A stretch of DNA of 64,000 nt from Pseudoflavonifractor gallinarum (GCF_014982855.1 NZ_JADCKF010000001.1:62001-126000); one strand, 5' to 3'. Positions 1 to 8,405 are shown, counted from the stretch's first letter. Notes: a model not told the origin generated them from the sequence alone. Numbers and translations are program-made.

Positions 1-1
1 C

Positions 2-442
2 TCCATGCCCAACGGCGGACTGGAGATCCTGAAGCAGGCCGCCGCCGGCCAGGTGGACCCCCTCACCATCACCGCCTTCCAGTACGACCTGGTGTGCAAC
101 GGCGTGGAGCTCTCTTCCGGCGCCGTGCGGAACCACGATCCTGAGATCATGATCGAAGCCTTCCAGCTGGTCCGTCTGGGCGAGGATGACGTGAAGGCCA
201 AGTTCCCCGCCATGTACAACGCCTTCACCTACGGCGCGCCCCCCCATGCGGGCATCGCCCCCGGCGTGGACCGCATGGTCATGCTGCTGGCCGGTGAGGA
301 CTCCATCCGGGAGATCATCCCCTTCCCCATGAACAAGAACGCCCAGGACCTGATGATGGGCGCCCCCTCCTTCGTGGAGCCCAAGCAGCTGGATGAGCTG
401 AACATCGTCTGCACCAAGAAGGAAGAAGAGACCGCCGAATAA
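2..442 (+). CDS. aspS: Aspartyl-tRNA synthetase, C-terminal part (5' end outside window)
   Basis: This is the last 146 residues of a class II aminoacyl-tRNA synthetase that charges tRNA-Asp (or tRNA-Asp/Asn) in the cytoplasm. The reading frame is open to the left edge, so the true start lies outside the window. The visible part ends the catalytic domain: a segment reading [19 protein letters not shown] carries class II motif 3, whose Arg contacts ATP, followed by the [10 protein letters not shown] segment and a short acidic tail ending KKEEETAE. These match bacterial AspS. A strong intrinsic terminator follows directly, so this is the last gene of its transcript. The only uncertainty is discriminating versus non-discriminating specificity, which cannot be judged from this end. 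Confidence 0.95.
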   Translation, partial: SMPNGGLEILKQAAAGQVDPLTITAFQYDLVCNGVELSSGAVRNHDPEIMIEAFQLVRLGEDDVKAKFPAMYNAFTYGAPPHAGIAPGVDRMVMLLAGEDSIREIIPFPMNKNAQDLMMGAPSFVEPKQLDELNIVCTKKEEETAE

Positions 443-445
443 AAC

Positions 446-488
446 AACACCGGCGCCTGCGGATTACTCCGTGGGCGCCGGTGTTTTG
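446..488 (+). terminator. Intrinsic terminator of aspS
   Basis: A perfect 12-bp stem (446-457 with 474-485, arms AACACCGGCGCC / GGCGCCGGTGTT) runs into TTTT, starting 4 bases after the aspS stop codon. A repeat element begins about 20 bases further on. Confidence 0.93.
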
Positions 489-510
489 TATGGGCTAATT
501 CTCAGGACGC

Positions 511-990
511 GCCTGCCCGGCGAGGGCACCGCTTTCTTTTCCGCAAGAAAGCGGTGGGAAAGAACGGGCCGGGGGATGGTTCCCCCGGCGCCCCCTCAAG
601 TACGTCCCGACGGGCTGATTCGAAGGTCTCAGCAATTGCACGGGTGCGGTGGGCCAAAGGCAATGGCTTTCCGCCTATGAGGTGCCTGGTGAGCTTGGTG
701 GTGAACTGACCGCTCTCTCCCGACCATAGTCGAAGCCAGGGGCTGCCCCAAGCGCCAGACCAAAACCTTCCGTCAGCGGCAAAAGGCTTTCCCGGATATG
801 GGTACGCACCTCTGCGGACGCTGCTCTGCCGTCCCCGCCGGGGGTGCACTGAGGGGGAGGTCCGGAGGGGGAAGCGCCCTCGTTCCCCCTCCGGCGTTTT
901 CTTTCCCTCCTCTTTCTTTTGGAAAAGAAAGAGGAGTTCCCGCCGAACAGGCGGCCCGCGCGGCGAGCGCAACGAACGCCCCCGCCGGAT
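511..990 (+). repeat. Dispersed terminator-associated repeat, copy 1 (full length)
   Basis: Copy 1 of a family with four members in this window. It starts about 20 bases after the aspS terminator and reads in the aspS direction. Four hairpins can be drawn: A at 527-538/545-556, B at 569-576/581-588, C at 863-874/884-895 and D at 907-920/923-936. Hairpins A+B at the left end and D+C at the right end match each other as an imperfect inverted repeat, each flanked by a GCCTGYYCGGCG-like tip. The middle holds blocks conserved in the other copies, such as CCAAAGGCAATGG near 654 and GGGTACGCACCTCTG near 799. Frames through it differ between copies, so no protein is proposed. Together with the promoter at 1080 this accounts for the 743-base gap between genes. 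Confidence 0.88.
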
Positions 991-1079
991 TTTGCATATC
1001 TCTGAACAAAATTTTTTAGATTCCAGACAAACTCCCCCATCTTGTGACCTGATTCGCACAAAAACACAAGAATAAGGGG

Positions 1080-1108
1080 TTGACGGGAAGGACAAAACAG
1101 TGTAAACT
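1080..1108 (+). promoter_or_regulatory. Sigma-A-type promoter of the M23 peptidase gene
   Basis: TTGACG (1080-1085), a 17-base spacer, and TAAACT (1103-1108). It lies about 78 bases before the chosen ATG and beyond the end of repeat copy 1. Confidence 0.7.
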
Positions 1109-1185
1109 ACTCTTTGTAACCAATTTGTAATCTTTTGATACCAGTTTGTGTCCTGCACAACGACGATAAAAGGGAGGTCCTTCCC

Positions 1186-2682
1186 ATGGACGAGTTATTA
1201 CAGCAGCCCCGCGCCCCGCGGCGCGAGGGCTTTTCTGCGGCCGATGCGGCCGCCCTTCCCCGCCGCCTGCGGGATTCCGCCTTTGCGCGGGCAGAGCGTT
1301 TCCTGCAGGAGAACTCCGCCGCGGTGCGCCGGGTAGATCAGGCCCTGGCCTGGATGCGCTCCTTCAACCCGCTGATCTTCCTGGCTGCCGCCACTCTGAT
1401 GGGCGTGGCCGGCGTGCTCGCCACCGTCTATGTTCCCAGCTATCAGGTGCTGGTGGACGGTCAGGCCATCGGCGTGGTCGCCACCAAGAGCGACTTTGAG
1501 GGCGCGGTGGATCGGGTGGAGGCCCGGGCCACTGAGATCCTGGGTCATACATATGTGATGGACGGCGAGGTGGAGTATCGCTTCGCTCTCTCCGAGCGGG
1601 ACAGCATCCCCCCCGCCACTACCCTGGAGCCCTATCTGCTGGACCGGATCGGTGACGTGATGAAGAGCTACGTCCTCTCGGTCAACGGCCAGGTGGTGGG
1701 CGCGGCCGAGGATCAGTCCACTCTTACCGCCCTTCTGGATTCCATCCAGGCTACCTATGAGGACGAGAATACCATCTCCTCCAAGTTTGTGGATCAGGTC
1801 AACATCACCCGGGAGTACATCTCCGCCGATGTGGAGCAGGATGTGGCCGACATCCAGTCCACCCTCACCTCCAACACCAACGGCGAGACCACCTATGAGG
1901 TGCAGGCCGGAGATACCTTTATGGCGCTGGCCTTTGATAACGGCATGACCATGAAGGAGCTGGAGGCCCTCAACCCCGGCATTGATGTCAACAAGCTCAT
2001 GATCGGTCAGGTCCTCAACATCAAGGAGGAGATCCCCTTCCTCTCGGTGGAGACCGTGGACGCGGTGACCTATACCGAGTCCATTGCCGCCCCCGTGCGC
2101 GAGGTGGAGGACAGCTCCATGTATGAGGGGGACACCAAGGTCCTCTCCGCCGGTTCGACCGGCACCCAGCAGGTCTCCGCCAACGTCACCTATATCAACG
2201 GCAAGGAGACCGCCCGGGAGGTCACCAACACCACCGTTCTCACCCAGCCCACCGAGAAGGTCGTGGCGGTGGGCACCAAGGAGCGTCCCTCCTGGCTGCC
2301 CAAGGGCTATTTTATCTGGCCCACTTACGGCAACGTCACTTCCGGCTACGGCTACCGCTCCATCTTTGGTTCTTACAGCTTCCACCGGGGCATTGACATC
2401 GCTGTCCCCTACGGCACCTCCATTGCCGCCGCCGACGGCGGAACGGTCATCTACTCCGGCTGGCAGGGCACTTACGGCAAATTGGTCATCATCGACCACG
2501 GCGACGGCCGTCAGTCCTACTACGGCCACAACTCCAGCCTTCTGGTCAATGTGGGCGACAAGGTCTATCAGGGTCAGACCATCGCCAAGGCCGGCTCTAC
2601 CGGACGCTCCACCGGCAATCACTGCCACTTCGAGGTCCATGTGAACGGCAGCTTGGTCAACCCCTATAACTATCTTCCCTAA
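1186..2682 (+). CDS. Membrane-anchored LysM/G5/M23 peptidoglycan endopeptidase
   Basis: A predicted cell-wall hydrolase of 498 residues. The ATG at 1186 is chosen over an in-frame ATG at 1135 because AGGGAGG lies 9 bases before it. One membrane segment at about residues 58-81 is consistent with an outward-facing enzyme. The order is: an extracellular region; a LysM domain at about 236-280 (YEVQAGDTF...NPGIDVNKLMIGQVLNI) for peptidoglycan binding; a G5-like stretch at about 295-365 (EREVTNTTVLTQPTEKVVAVGTK-type); and a C-terminal M23 domain at about 385-498. The zinc motifs are visible as HRGIDIAVPYG and HCHFEVHVNG. This layout matches murein endopeptidases of Clostridia used in growth or sporulation; which one is not decided here. 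A bidirectional terminator follows. Confidence 0.9.
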   Translation: MDELLQQPRAPRREGFSAADAAALPRRLRDSAFARAERFLQENSAAVRRVDQALAWMRSFNPLIFLAAATLMGVAGVLATVYVPSYQVLVDGQAIGVVATKSDFEGAVDRVEARATEILGHTYVMDGEVEYRFALSERDSIPPATTLEPYLLDRIGDVMKSYVLSVNGQVVGAAEDQSTLTALLDSIQATYEDENTISSKFVDQVNITREYISADVEQDVADIQSTLTSNTNGETTYEVQAGDTFMALAFDNGMTMKELEALNPGIDVNKLMIGQVLNIKEEIPFLSVETVDAVTYTESIAAPVREVEDSSMYEGDTKVLSAGSTGTQQVSANVTYINGKETAREVTNTTVLTQPTEKVVAVGTKERPSWLPKGYFIWPTYGNVTSGYGYRSIFGSYSFHRGIDIAVPYGTSIAAADGGTVIYSGWQGTYGKLVIIDHGDGRQSYYGHNSSLLVNVGDKVYQGQTIAKAGSTGRSTGNHCHFEVHVNGSLVNPYNYLP

Positions 2683-2691
2683 TGAAGCAAA

Positions 2692-2731
2692 CAGCGCCCC
2701 CGCTCCGATCGGAGCGGGGGCGCTGCCTATT
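2692..2731. terminator. Bidirectional terminator between convergent genes
   Basis: A perfect 15-bp stem CAGCGCCCCCGCTCC / GGAGCGGGGGCGCTG (2692-2706, 2711-2725) followed by a TATTTT tail on the + strand. It serves the M23 gene and may also end the convergent yihY transcript. Confidence 0.9.
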
Positions 2732-3610
2732 TTAACGTCCGTTCTCCTCTCGCTTGAGGCGCTGGAGGTAACGCTTTTTTTTATGGGTATACCACACGCA
2801 GTTGACCACATTGCCCAGGATCAGGATGTTTCCGCACAGGTAGAGCCACACCAGCAGAATGATCACCGAGGCCAGGGACCCGTAGACCAGGGAGTAGCGG
2901 GAGGACATGCCGATAAACCAGGAAAAGAGCGCCGATGCTCCCACCAGTGCCACCGCCGCCAAAAAGGCCCCCCGCAGCACCGGCGGGCGGGGTTTCCCGA
3001 TGGGGGCGGACATCCGGTAGACCAGGGAGATAAATACCATCACCAGACAGAAGAGCAGCAGAAACCGCAGCCACTGCCAGGTCCAGGGCAGGCACAATTC
3101 CTCCAGACGCAGCAGCTGGGCGATGAGCTGGAAAAGCCACTCCCCGGTGAGGACCACTACGATGGAGAGGTAGATGGTAATGAGCATCAGCACGGAAAAG
3201 ACCACGCTGGCCACGATCTGCCGGATCCCCTGGTAGCTGCGCCGGTCATAGATGTCATCCATAATGTTCATCAGGGACCGGAAGGCGGCCGAGGCGGCAA
3301 ACAGGGTGGTCATGATCCCCGCCACCAGCAGGCCCCTGGACTGATTGATGCTGATATAGGCGAGATAGTCGGCCAGGATACTCAGGCTCTCCCGGGGCAG
3401 CAGTTCGTCCGCCGCCTGGAGCACAGCCCCGATATCCAGATGGAGCAGGCCGATAAAGGCGTTGACACAGATCAGAATGGGAAAAAAGGTCAGGATCAGA
3501 AAATAGGCCAGCTCAGCCGCAGACCGGGAAATCCGCTTGCTGAAGTAAATGTCCACGATCTCATGCAGAAAGCGCACCAGCGGCCAGTTGAGTACTTGCT
3601 TCACACACAT
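2732..3610 (-). CDS. YihY/BrkB (UPF0761) family inner membrane protein
   Basis: A 292-residue integral membrane protein with about six hydrophobic segments. It carries the family signature near the N-terminus (SAAELAYFLILTFFPILI) and the YGSLASVIILLVWLYLCG segment near the C-terminus. Members were once annotated as ribonuclease BN in error; the transport or structural role remains unsettled. The tail is basic (KKKRYLQRLKREENGR). The ATG at 3610 (MCVKQVLN) is preferred over an upstream in-frame start at 3637 because AAAAGGGGG lies just before it; a GTG six bases inside has even better spacing. It lies downstream of rpsT on the same strand but beyond rpsT's terminator, so it probably has its own promoter. 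Confidence 0.85.
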   Translation of the reverse strand: MCVKQVLNWPLVRFLHEIVDIYFSKRISRSAAELAYFLILTFFPILICVNAFIGLLHLDIGAVLQAADELLPRESLSILADYLAYISINQSRGLLVAGIMTTLFAASAAFRSLMNIMDDIYDRRSYQGIRQIVASVVFSVLMLITIYLSIVVVLTGEWLFQLIAQLLRLEELCLPWTWQWLRFLLLFCLVMVFISLVYRMSAPIGKPRPPVLRGAFLAAVALVGASALFSWFIGMSSRYSLVYGSLASVIILLVWLYLCGNILILGNVVNCVWYTHKKKRYLQRLKREENGR

Positions 3611-3695
3611 ACCCCCTTTTCGTCCGCACCACTCCACCTATCTTTCCCCGCTCTTGGGCGGGATAGAACGTATTGCGCCCTGTTCGACGGAATTT

Positions 3696-3736
3696 GACAA
3701 AAAAACCGCCTGCAATGCAGACGGTTTTTTCAGACC
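3696..3736 (-). terminator. Intrinsic terminator of rpsT
   Basis: On the minus strand, AAAAAACCGTCTGCATTGCAGGCGG-type stem-loop followed by seven T residues, starting about 11 bases after the rpsT stop codon. Confidence 0.9.
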
Positions 3737-3745
3737 ACAAATCAA

Positions 3746-4009
3746 TTAGGCCAGCTTGTTCAGCTTGATGGTCATAGCGCTCTTCTTGCGGGCGCCGTTG
3801 TTCTTATGCAGCAGACCATGCAGCACGGCCTTGTCGACGGCCTTGACAGCCACCTTGTAAGCGCTATCGGCCTCGCTGCGGTTGCCTTCGGCCACCGCGG
3901 CCTCAAACTTCTTGATGTCGGTCTTCAGCGCGGACTTAGCGGTCTTGTTCTGCATGGCCTTGGTCTTGTTCACCAGGACACGCTTCTTGGCAGACTTGAT
4001 ATTCGGCAA
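3746..4009 (-). CDS. rpsT: Small ribosomal subunit protein bS20
   Basis: Ribosomal protein S20 (87 residues), which binds 16S rRNA early in 30S assembly. The N-terminal PNIKSAKKR block and the C-terminal HKNNGARKKSAMTIKLNKL block are diagnostic. The start is a TTG at 4009. It gives the conserved MPNIKSAKK N-terminus and lies 8 bases after GGAGGAGG; an in-frame GTG at 4018 abuts the ribosome-binding site and would add three residues. A TTG start on a highly expressed ribosomal gene is noteworthy, since S20 synthesis is limited by a weak start codon in Escherichia coli as well. It is divergent from gpr, with its own promoter and terminator. Confidence 0.95.
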   Translation of the reverse strand: MPNIKSAKKRVLVNKTKAMQNKTAKSALKTDIKKFEAAVAEGNRSEADSAYKVAVKAVDKAVLHGLLHKNNGARKKSAMTIKLNKLA

Positions 4010-4061
4010 ACCAAACACCTCCTCCGATGACGATTCGCACAGTTCACCCGTGCAGATTTAT

Positions 4062-4090
4062 ATTTTAGCAGGCAATTGGGAAAAATGCAA
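4062..4090 (-). promoter_or_regulatory. Sigma-A promoter of rpsT
   Basis: On the minus strand: TTGCAT (4085-4090), 17-base spacer, TAAAAT (4062-4067). It gives a leader of about 45 bases before the TTG start. Confidence 0.75.
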
Positions 4091-4193
4091 CTAGTAAATT
4101 GAATTTTTTTCGGAAAATTTTAGGTCGTAGTCCCCTTTCCGGTTTTATTGGGAACGGAATAGGGATAAAACACCAGATATAGGGGGAAGGCAT

Positions 4194-5102
4194 ATGTTAC
4201 AGCGACGGACCGACCTGGCCGTGGAGGCCCACGACCTCTGGAAAGAGAGCGCCGCCCGGGAGACTACGCTTCCGGGCGTGAGGGCCCGGGACGACACCCG
4301 GGAGGGCTACCCGGTCACCCGGGTGGAGATCCTGGACCATCAAGGGGCCCGGGCCCTGGGCAAGCCCGAGGGGCAATATGTGACTCTGGAGCTCTCCGGC
4401 CTGGAGCGGCGGGAGCCGGAGGCCCTTCCCCGGGCGGTGCGGGCCATCGCGGCGGAACTGACTGCCCTGCTGGGCTCCCTGCCCGCTCAAGTGCCGGTGC
4501 TGGTGGTGGGACTGGGCAACCGGGCCATCACCCCCGATGCCATCGGCCCCAAAACGGTGGAGCACACCCTGGTCACCCGCCATCTGGTCTCGGGCGCGCC
4601 GGAGCACTTTGCCGCCTTCCGCCCGGTGGCCGCCCTGGCGGCCGGCGTGCTGGGCACTACCGGCGTGGAGAGCGGTGAGCTGGCCCGGGCGGTGGCCGAG
4701 CGCATCCGCCCCTCCTGCATCATCGCGGTGGACGCACTCGCCTCCCGGAGCCTGAAGCGGGTGTGCCGGACCGTTCAGCTTTCCGACACCGGTATCTCCC
4801 CCGGTTCCGGGGTGGGCAATCACCGGCACGCCCTGGACCGCTCCACGCTGGGGGTGCCCGTGCTGGCGGTGGGCGTGCCCACCGTGGTGGATGCCGCCAC
4901 CCTGGCCGCCGACGTGCTCTCCGAGGCTGGGGGCGCCGATCTGGATCCGGAGACCCTTATGGGCGCCGGGGATGGGCTCATCGTCACCCCCAAGGACATC
5001 GACGCCCAGATGGCCGATCTCTCCAAGGTGCTGGGATATGCCATCACCCTGGCCCTCCAGCCCCATCTCACCCTGGCGGATGCCGAGCTTTTGCTCAGTT
5101 AA
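4194..5102 (+). CDS. gpr: Germination protease (GPR, peptidase family A25)
   Basis: Made in the developing forespore as a zymogen, this protease degrades small acid-soluble spore proteins during germination. The N-terminal RTDLAVEA block contains the family's self-processing region. Two acidic residues implicated in catalysis in Bacillus GPR correspond to D115 (GLGNRAITPDAIGP) and D180 (IIAVDALASRS). The SPGSGVGNH and AVGVPTVVDAATL blocks are also typical. At 302 residues it is shorter than the Bacillus enzyme (about 370), lacking part of the C-terminal region, as in many Clostridia. The ATG follows AGGGGGAAGG. The forespore promoter (sigma-G) is expected upstream but I could not assign it with confidence. 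It is one of several genes showing that the organism sporulates. Confidence 0.95.
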   Translation: MLQRRTDLAVEAHDLWKESAARETTLPGVRARDDTREGYPVTRVEILDHQGARALGKPEGQYVTLELSGLERREPEALPRAVRAIAAELTALLGSLPAQVPVLVVGLGNRAITPDAIGPKTVEHTLVTRHLVSGAPEHFAAFRPVAALAAGVLGTTGVESGELARAVAERIRPSCIIAVDALASRSLKRVCRTVQLSDTGISPGSGVGNHRHALDRSTLGVPVLAVGVPTVVDAATLAADVLSEAGGADLDPETLMGAGDGLIVTPKDIDAQMADLSKVLGYAITLALQPHLTLADAELLLS

Positions 5103-5137
5103 TCCCCATTTCTCCAAAAACAGCCCCGTTTTCCGGC

Positions 5138-5166
5138 TTGACGGCCTGAAAAAAAGGTGGTAGAAT
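5138..5166 (+). promoter_or_regulatory. Sigma-A promoter of the glyS T-box transcript
   Basis: TTGACG (5138-5143), 17-base spacer, TAGAAT (5161-5166), placed just before the T-box stem I. Confidence 0.75.
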
Positions 5167-5174
5167 GTCCCCAA

Positions 5175-5426
5175 CATCGAGCAAGGCATTGACCGGGAAG
5201 AGTACGCATGGTCCCGGCCCAAGAGAGAAGCCGTCTGGTGCGAGGCTTCCGAAGGGCTGTGCGGAAGGCGCCCGCGAGCCGCGGCCCCAACGGGAGAATT
5301 CCCCAGTAGGCGCCGCCGGTCCCCCGCCGTTATTGGGTTTGAGTGCGGAGCGGTTTGCCGCTTCGAATTCAGGTGGAAACACGGACTTTGTTCGCCCTGA
5401 GCCGAAATCGGCTCAGGGCGTTTTTT
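5175..5426 (+). promoter_or_regulatory. T-box riboswitch, glycine specifier, controlling glyS
   Basis: This leader senses uncharged tRNA-Gly and permits read-through into glyS. Stem I closes with GACCGG (5191-5196) and CCGGTC (5316-5321). Opposite the GAAGAGTA loop-E element (5197-5204), the 3' side reads AGTAGGCGCC, placing a GGC glycine codon at 5309-5311 in the specifier position. The T-box sequence AGGTGGAAACACGGA is at 5371-5385. Its TGGA would pair with the UCCA 3' end of tRNA-Gly, matching the U discriminator base. The terminator is GCCCTGAGCC GAAATC GGCTCAGGGC (5394-5419) followed by six Ts. The leader fills the 406-base gap between gpr and glyS. Confidence 0.9.
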
Positions 5427-5508
5427 ATCCGCCGCTTCCCCTCAAACCGTGCCTTCGGGGGTCCCCCTTTCTTTCCCCAGAAACAACAAGCGAAGGAGTT
5501 TGATCTGT

Positions 5509-6930
5509 ATGAAGAACACCGAAAAGACCATGGAAAAAATCGTCGCCCTGTGTAAGGGACGCGGCTTTGTCTTTGCCGGCAGTGAGATCTACGGCGGCCT
5601 GGCCAACACCTGGGACTACGGCCCTCTGGGCGTAGAGCTCAAGAACAACGTGAAGAAGGCCTGGTGGAAAAAGTTTGTCCAGGAAAACCACTACAACGTG
5701 GGCCTGGACGCCGCCATCCTGATGAATCCCCAGGTGTGGGTGGCCTCCGGCCATGTGGGCGGCTTCTCCGATCCTCTGATGGACTGTAAGGAGTGCAAGG
5801 AGCGCTTCCGCGCCGACAAGGTCATCGAGGACTGGTGCGCTGAGCACGACTTCACCCTGCCCAAGCCGGTGGACGCCCTCTCCCAGGCCGAGATGAAGGC
5901 CTTTGTGGATGAGCACCAGATCCCCTGCCCCTCCTGCGGCAAGCACAACTGGACCGACATCCGCCAGTTCAACCTGATGTTCAAGACCTTCCAGGGCGTC
6001 ACCGAGGATGCCAAGAACACCGTCTATCTCCGTCCCGAGACCGCCCAGGGCATCTTTGTCAACTTCCAGAACGTCCAGCGCACCACCCGTAAGAAGCTGC
6101 CCTTCGGCGTGTGCCAGGTGGGCAAGTCCTTCCGCAACGAGATCACCCCGGGCAACTTCACCTTCCGCACCCGTGAGTTCGAGCAGATGGAGCTGGAGTT
6201 CTTCTGCCAGCCCGGCACCGAGCTGGAGTGGTTCAACTACTGGAAGCAGTTCTGCCACCAGTGGCTGCTGGACCTGGGCATGAAGGACGAGAACCTGCGC
6301 CTGCGCGACCATGACCCGGAGGAGCTCTCCCACTACTCCAACGCCACCACCGACTTCGAGTTCGTCTTCCCCTTCGGCTGGGGCGAGCTGTGGGGCGTGG
6401 CCAGCCGCACCAACTTCGACCTGACCCAGCATCAGAACACCTCCGGCAAGGATATGACCTACTTCGACCAGGAGAAGAACGAGCACTATATCCCCTACGT
6501 CATCGAGCCCTCCCTGGGCGCCGACCGCGTGACCCTGGCCTTCCTCATCGACGCCTACGACGAGGAGGTTGTGGACGCCGCGAAGAACGATGTGCGCACC
6601 GTCCTGCGCCTCCATCCCGCTCTGGCCCCCTTCAAGTGCGCGGTGCTCCCCCTGTCCAAGAAGCTAGGCGACAAAGCCATGGAGATCCGCGACATGCTGG
6701 CCAAGGACTTTATGGTGGACTACGACGAGGCCGGCTCCATCGGCAAGCGCTACCGCCGTCAGGACGAGATCGGTACCCCCTTCTGTGTCACCGTGGACTT
6801 CCAGACCGTGGGCACCGACACCGAGGAGGCCGACCACTGCGTCACCGTCCGCGACCGCGACACCATGGAGCAGGTGCGTATGCCCATCTCCGAGCTGAAG
6901 GCCTATCTGGCTGAGAAGATGGCGTTTTAA
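5509..6930 (+). CDS. glyS: Glycyl-tRNA synthetase (homodimeric, class II)
   Basis: Attaches glycine to tRNA-Gly. At 473 residues it is the alpha2 (eukaryote/archaea-like) type rather than the alpha2beta2 GlyQS type. Visible are the N-terminal [24 protein letters not shown] block, Cys pairs [11 protein letters not shown] and CPSCGKHNW that may bind zinc, motif 2 around the [25 protein letters not shown] region, and motif 3 ([14 protein letters not shown]). A C-terminal anticodon-binding domain begins near residue 370 ([13 protein letters not shown]). The ATG at 5509 follows GAAGGAG by 10 bases; an upstream in-frame ATG at 5449 lacks a ribosome-binding site and would lie only 23 bases after the T-box terminator. 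Expression is controlled by the glycine T-box. Confidence 0.97.
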   Translation: MKNTEKTMEKIVALCKGRGFVFAGSEIYGGLANTWDYGPLGVELKNNVKKAWWKKFVQENHYNVGLDAAILMNPQVWVASGHVGGFSDPLMDCKECKERFRADKVIEDWCAEHDFTLPKPVDALSQAEMKAFVDEHQIPCPSCGKHNWTDIRQFNLMFKTFQGVTEDAKNTVYLRPETAQGIFVNFQNVQRTTRKKLPFGVCQVGKSFRNEITPGNFTFRTREFEQMELEFFCQPGTELEWFNYWKQFCHQWLLDLGMKDENLRLRDHDPEELSHYSNATTDFEFVFPFGWGELWGVASRTNFDLTQHQNTSGKDMTYFDQEKNEHYIPYVIEPSLGADRVTLAFLIDAYDEEVVDAAKNDVRTVLRLHPALAPFKCAVLPLSKKLGDKAMEIRDMLAKDFMVDYDEAGSIGKRYRRQDEIGTPFCVTVDFQTVGTDTEEADHCVTVRDRDTMEQVRMPISELKAYLAEKMAF

Positions 6931-6943
6931 GAAGCTTTGAGCG

Positions 6944-6976
6944 GCCCCCCGCAGATCTCTGCGGGGGGCTTATTTT
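6944..6976 (+). terminator. Intrinsic terminator of glyS
   Basis: An 11-bp stem CCCCCCGCAGA / TCTGCGGGGGG (6945-6955, 6958-6968) with a TTATTTT tail. A short motif GCCTGCCGAACAGGCG, like the tips of the dispersed repeat, follows at about 6992. Confidence 0.9.
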
Positions 6977-7096
6977 GCTTTTGAAATCCGCCGCCTGCCG
7001 AACAGGCGTACTTTTGTTACCCTTTTGTTCTGGTTCTCTCCTCCAATCCATGATATGATGCACCTGTAAGGATCCATCTCGGGAAAGGAGGCTCTT

Positions 7097-8374
7097 ATGA
7101 AACGACTGCTCTCTTGCGCTCTGCTTGTGCCGGTTCTGCTCCTGCCGGCCCAGGCCAACTCGGCTCCCACCCGCTGGGAGGGCTCCCCCGGCTCAGAGGT
7201 GCTCTCCGTGGAGGAAAACTGCCCTATTTCGGTCATCCATGAGGATCTCGCCTTTCAGATCGACCAGGGGGACTCCTACTCACTGGAGGCCCAGGTCACC
7301 GCCCGCTATCAGATGGAGAATCCCACGGAGGAGGCCCGGGCAGTCCAGATGGCCTTTTCCCTGGAGGAGTCCGTGTGGGATTTTGACCCCGCCAGCGTGT
7401 CCATCACCGCCGACGGGCGCGCCCTCCCCTTTCAGCTGATCTGGGACGGCGTATCCCCGGACGCTCAGCCTCAAACCTTTGACCCGGACCAGACCGGTAC
7501 GCTTTGCACCTTTATCCTCACGCCCACCCAGGACGGGAGCGACAACACCCTCACTCTCCCTGCCTCCGGCGGGCGTATGTGGGTGACCTATGACGGCATC
7601 CACTCCTATTCCGGGGAGGAGGACGGCTCCGTGACCCTGGGTACCAGTGAGAAGGCCACTGTCCTGGTCTACGACCTGGACGGAGCGCCAGACTATACTG
7701 TCTCGGGCAATTATACCGTGACCACGGAGGAGCTGCCTTTCCGCACCGTCTTTCAGTCCTATCTGGAGGAACGGTATGGGACCCGCTTTGCCGGGCATAT
7801 GGATTCCATCCAGGCCCTCAAATTCCGCCAGCTGGAGGAGCTATGGGAATCCTGGGAAAACAATCCCATCCTTCTGGCTGAATGGATCGAAAATTCCGAT
7901 CCCTCCGCCCTGCCCCTTCAGTTCCTCTACACGGTGGACTTCCCCCCAGAGAGCACCGTGGAGGTGGCCGTGACCTACACCACCCGGAGCGACGGCGTGC
8001 GGAAGGGCACCGCCGACTGGCAGCACACCTTTTCCTATCTTCTCTCGCCCGCCCGGCACTGGGCGGACTTCGGTACCCTGGATCTCACGGTGGACGCCGG
8101 GGAGAGCGGCTATCCCTATGTGATCGGCTCCTCCCTTCCTCTGGAGGCGCAGCCAGACGGCTCCTACACCGCCCATACCCAGGGCCTGCCCGAGGAGGAC
8201 CTCTCCTTTACCCTCTACTCCGCACCCCAGCTCTCCCTCTCCGACCGGGTAACCTCCTCCCTGGGGATCACCACCTATACCCTGGCCTTCTTCCGTCTCC
8301 TCCTGGTACCCCTGGTCCTCCTGCTGGCCCTGATCGTCTTTCTGGTCTGGCGGCGGCGCAGACACCGCAAATAA
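7097..8374 (+). CDS. Secreted, C-terminally membrane-anchored protein of unknown function
   Basis: I do not recognise this family with confidence. The 425-residue protein starts with a signal peptide (MKRLLSCALLVPVLLLPAQANS) and ends with one strong membrane segment at about 396-418 followed by an Arg/Lys-rich tail (WRRRRHRK). That pattern is expected for a large extracytoplasmic domain anchored at its C-terminus. The outer part is rich in acidic and aromatic residues and predicted beta structure, and reads like a DUF4424-type outer domain; this is only an impression. The ATG follows AAAGGAGG by 6 bases. The next gene, a pentapeptide-repeat protein, begins 31 bases later with no terminator between, so the two are probably co-transcribed. 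Confidence 0.7.
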   Translation: MKRLLSCALLVPVLLLPAQANSAPTRWEGSPGSEVLSVEENCPISVIHEDLAFQIDQGDSYSLEAQVTARYQMENPTEEARAVQMAFSLEESVWDFDPASVSITADGRALPFQLIWDGVSPDAQPQTFDPDQTGTLCTFILTPTQDGSDNTLTLPASGGRMWVTYDGIHSYSGEEDGSVTLGTSEKATVLVYDLDGAPDYTVSGNYTVTTEELPFRTVFQSYLEERYGTRFAGHMDSIQALKFRQLEELWESWENNPILLAEWIENSDPSALPLQFLYTVDFPPESTVEVAVTYTTRSDGVRKGTADWQHTFSYLLSPARHWADFGTLDLTVDAGESGYPYVIGSSLPLEAQPDGSYTAHTQGLPEEDLSFTLYSAPQLSLSDRVTSSLGITTYTLAFFRLLLVPLVLLLALIVFLVWRRRRHRK

Positions 8375-8405
8375 TTTACCCCATCCCTTCTTCGGAGGTC
8401 GTCCC

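Noticed and set aside
511-990. The repeat as a group IIC intron or its remnant, because of its place after terminators
   Set aside because: No domain V-like hairpin, no intron boundary motif and no reverse-transcriptase frame were seen in any copy.
502-1158. Open frames of 70-218 codons across the dispersed repeat, some with similar peptides in several copies
   Set aside because: The frames are on both strands, differ in length and phase between copies, are rich in Arg/Gly/Pro as expected of GC-rich non-coding DNA, and lack ribosome-binding sites. The similarity follows from the DNA being repeated.
6992-7007. GAACAGGCGTAC near 6999 as an SOS box
   Set aside because: The second half-site is GTAC instead of GTTC/GTTY, and it lies in the tip-like motif after the glyS terminator with no promoter in the right place.
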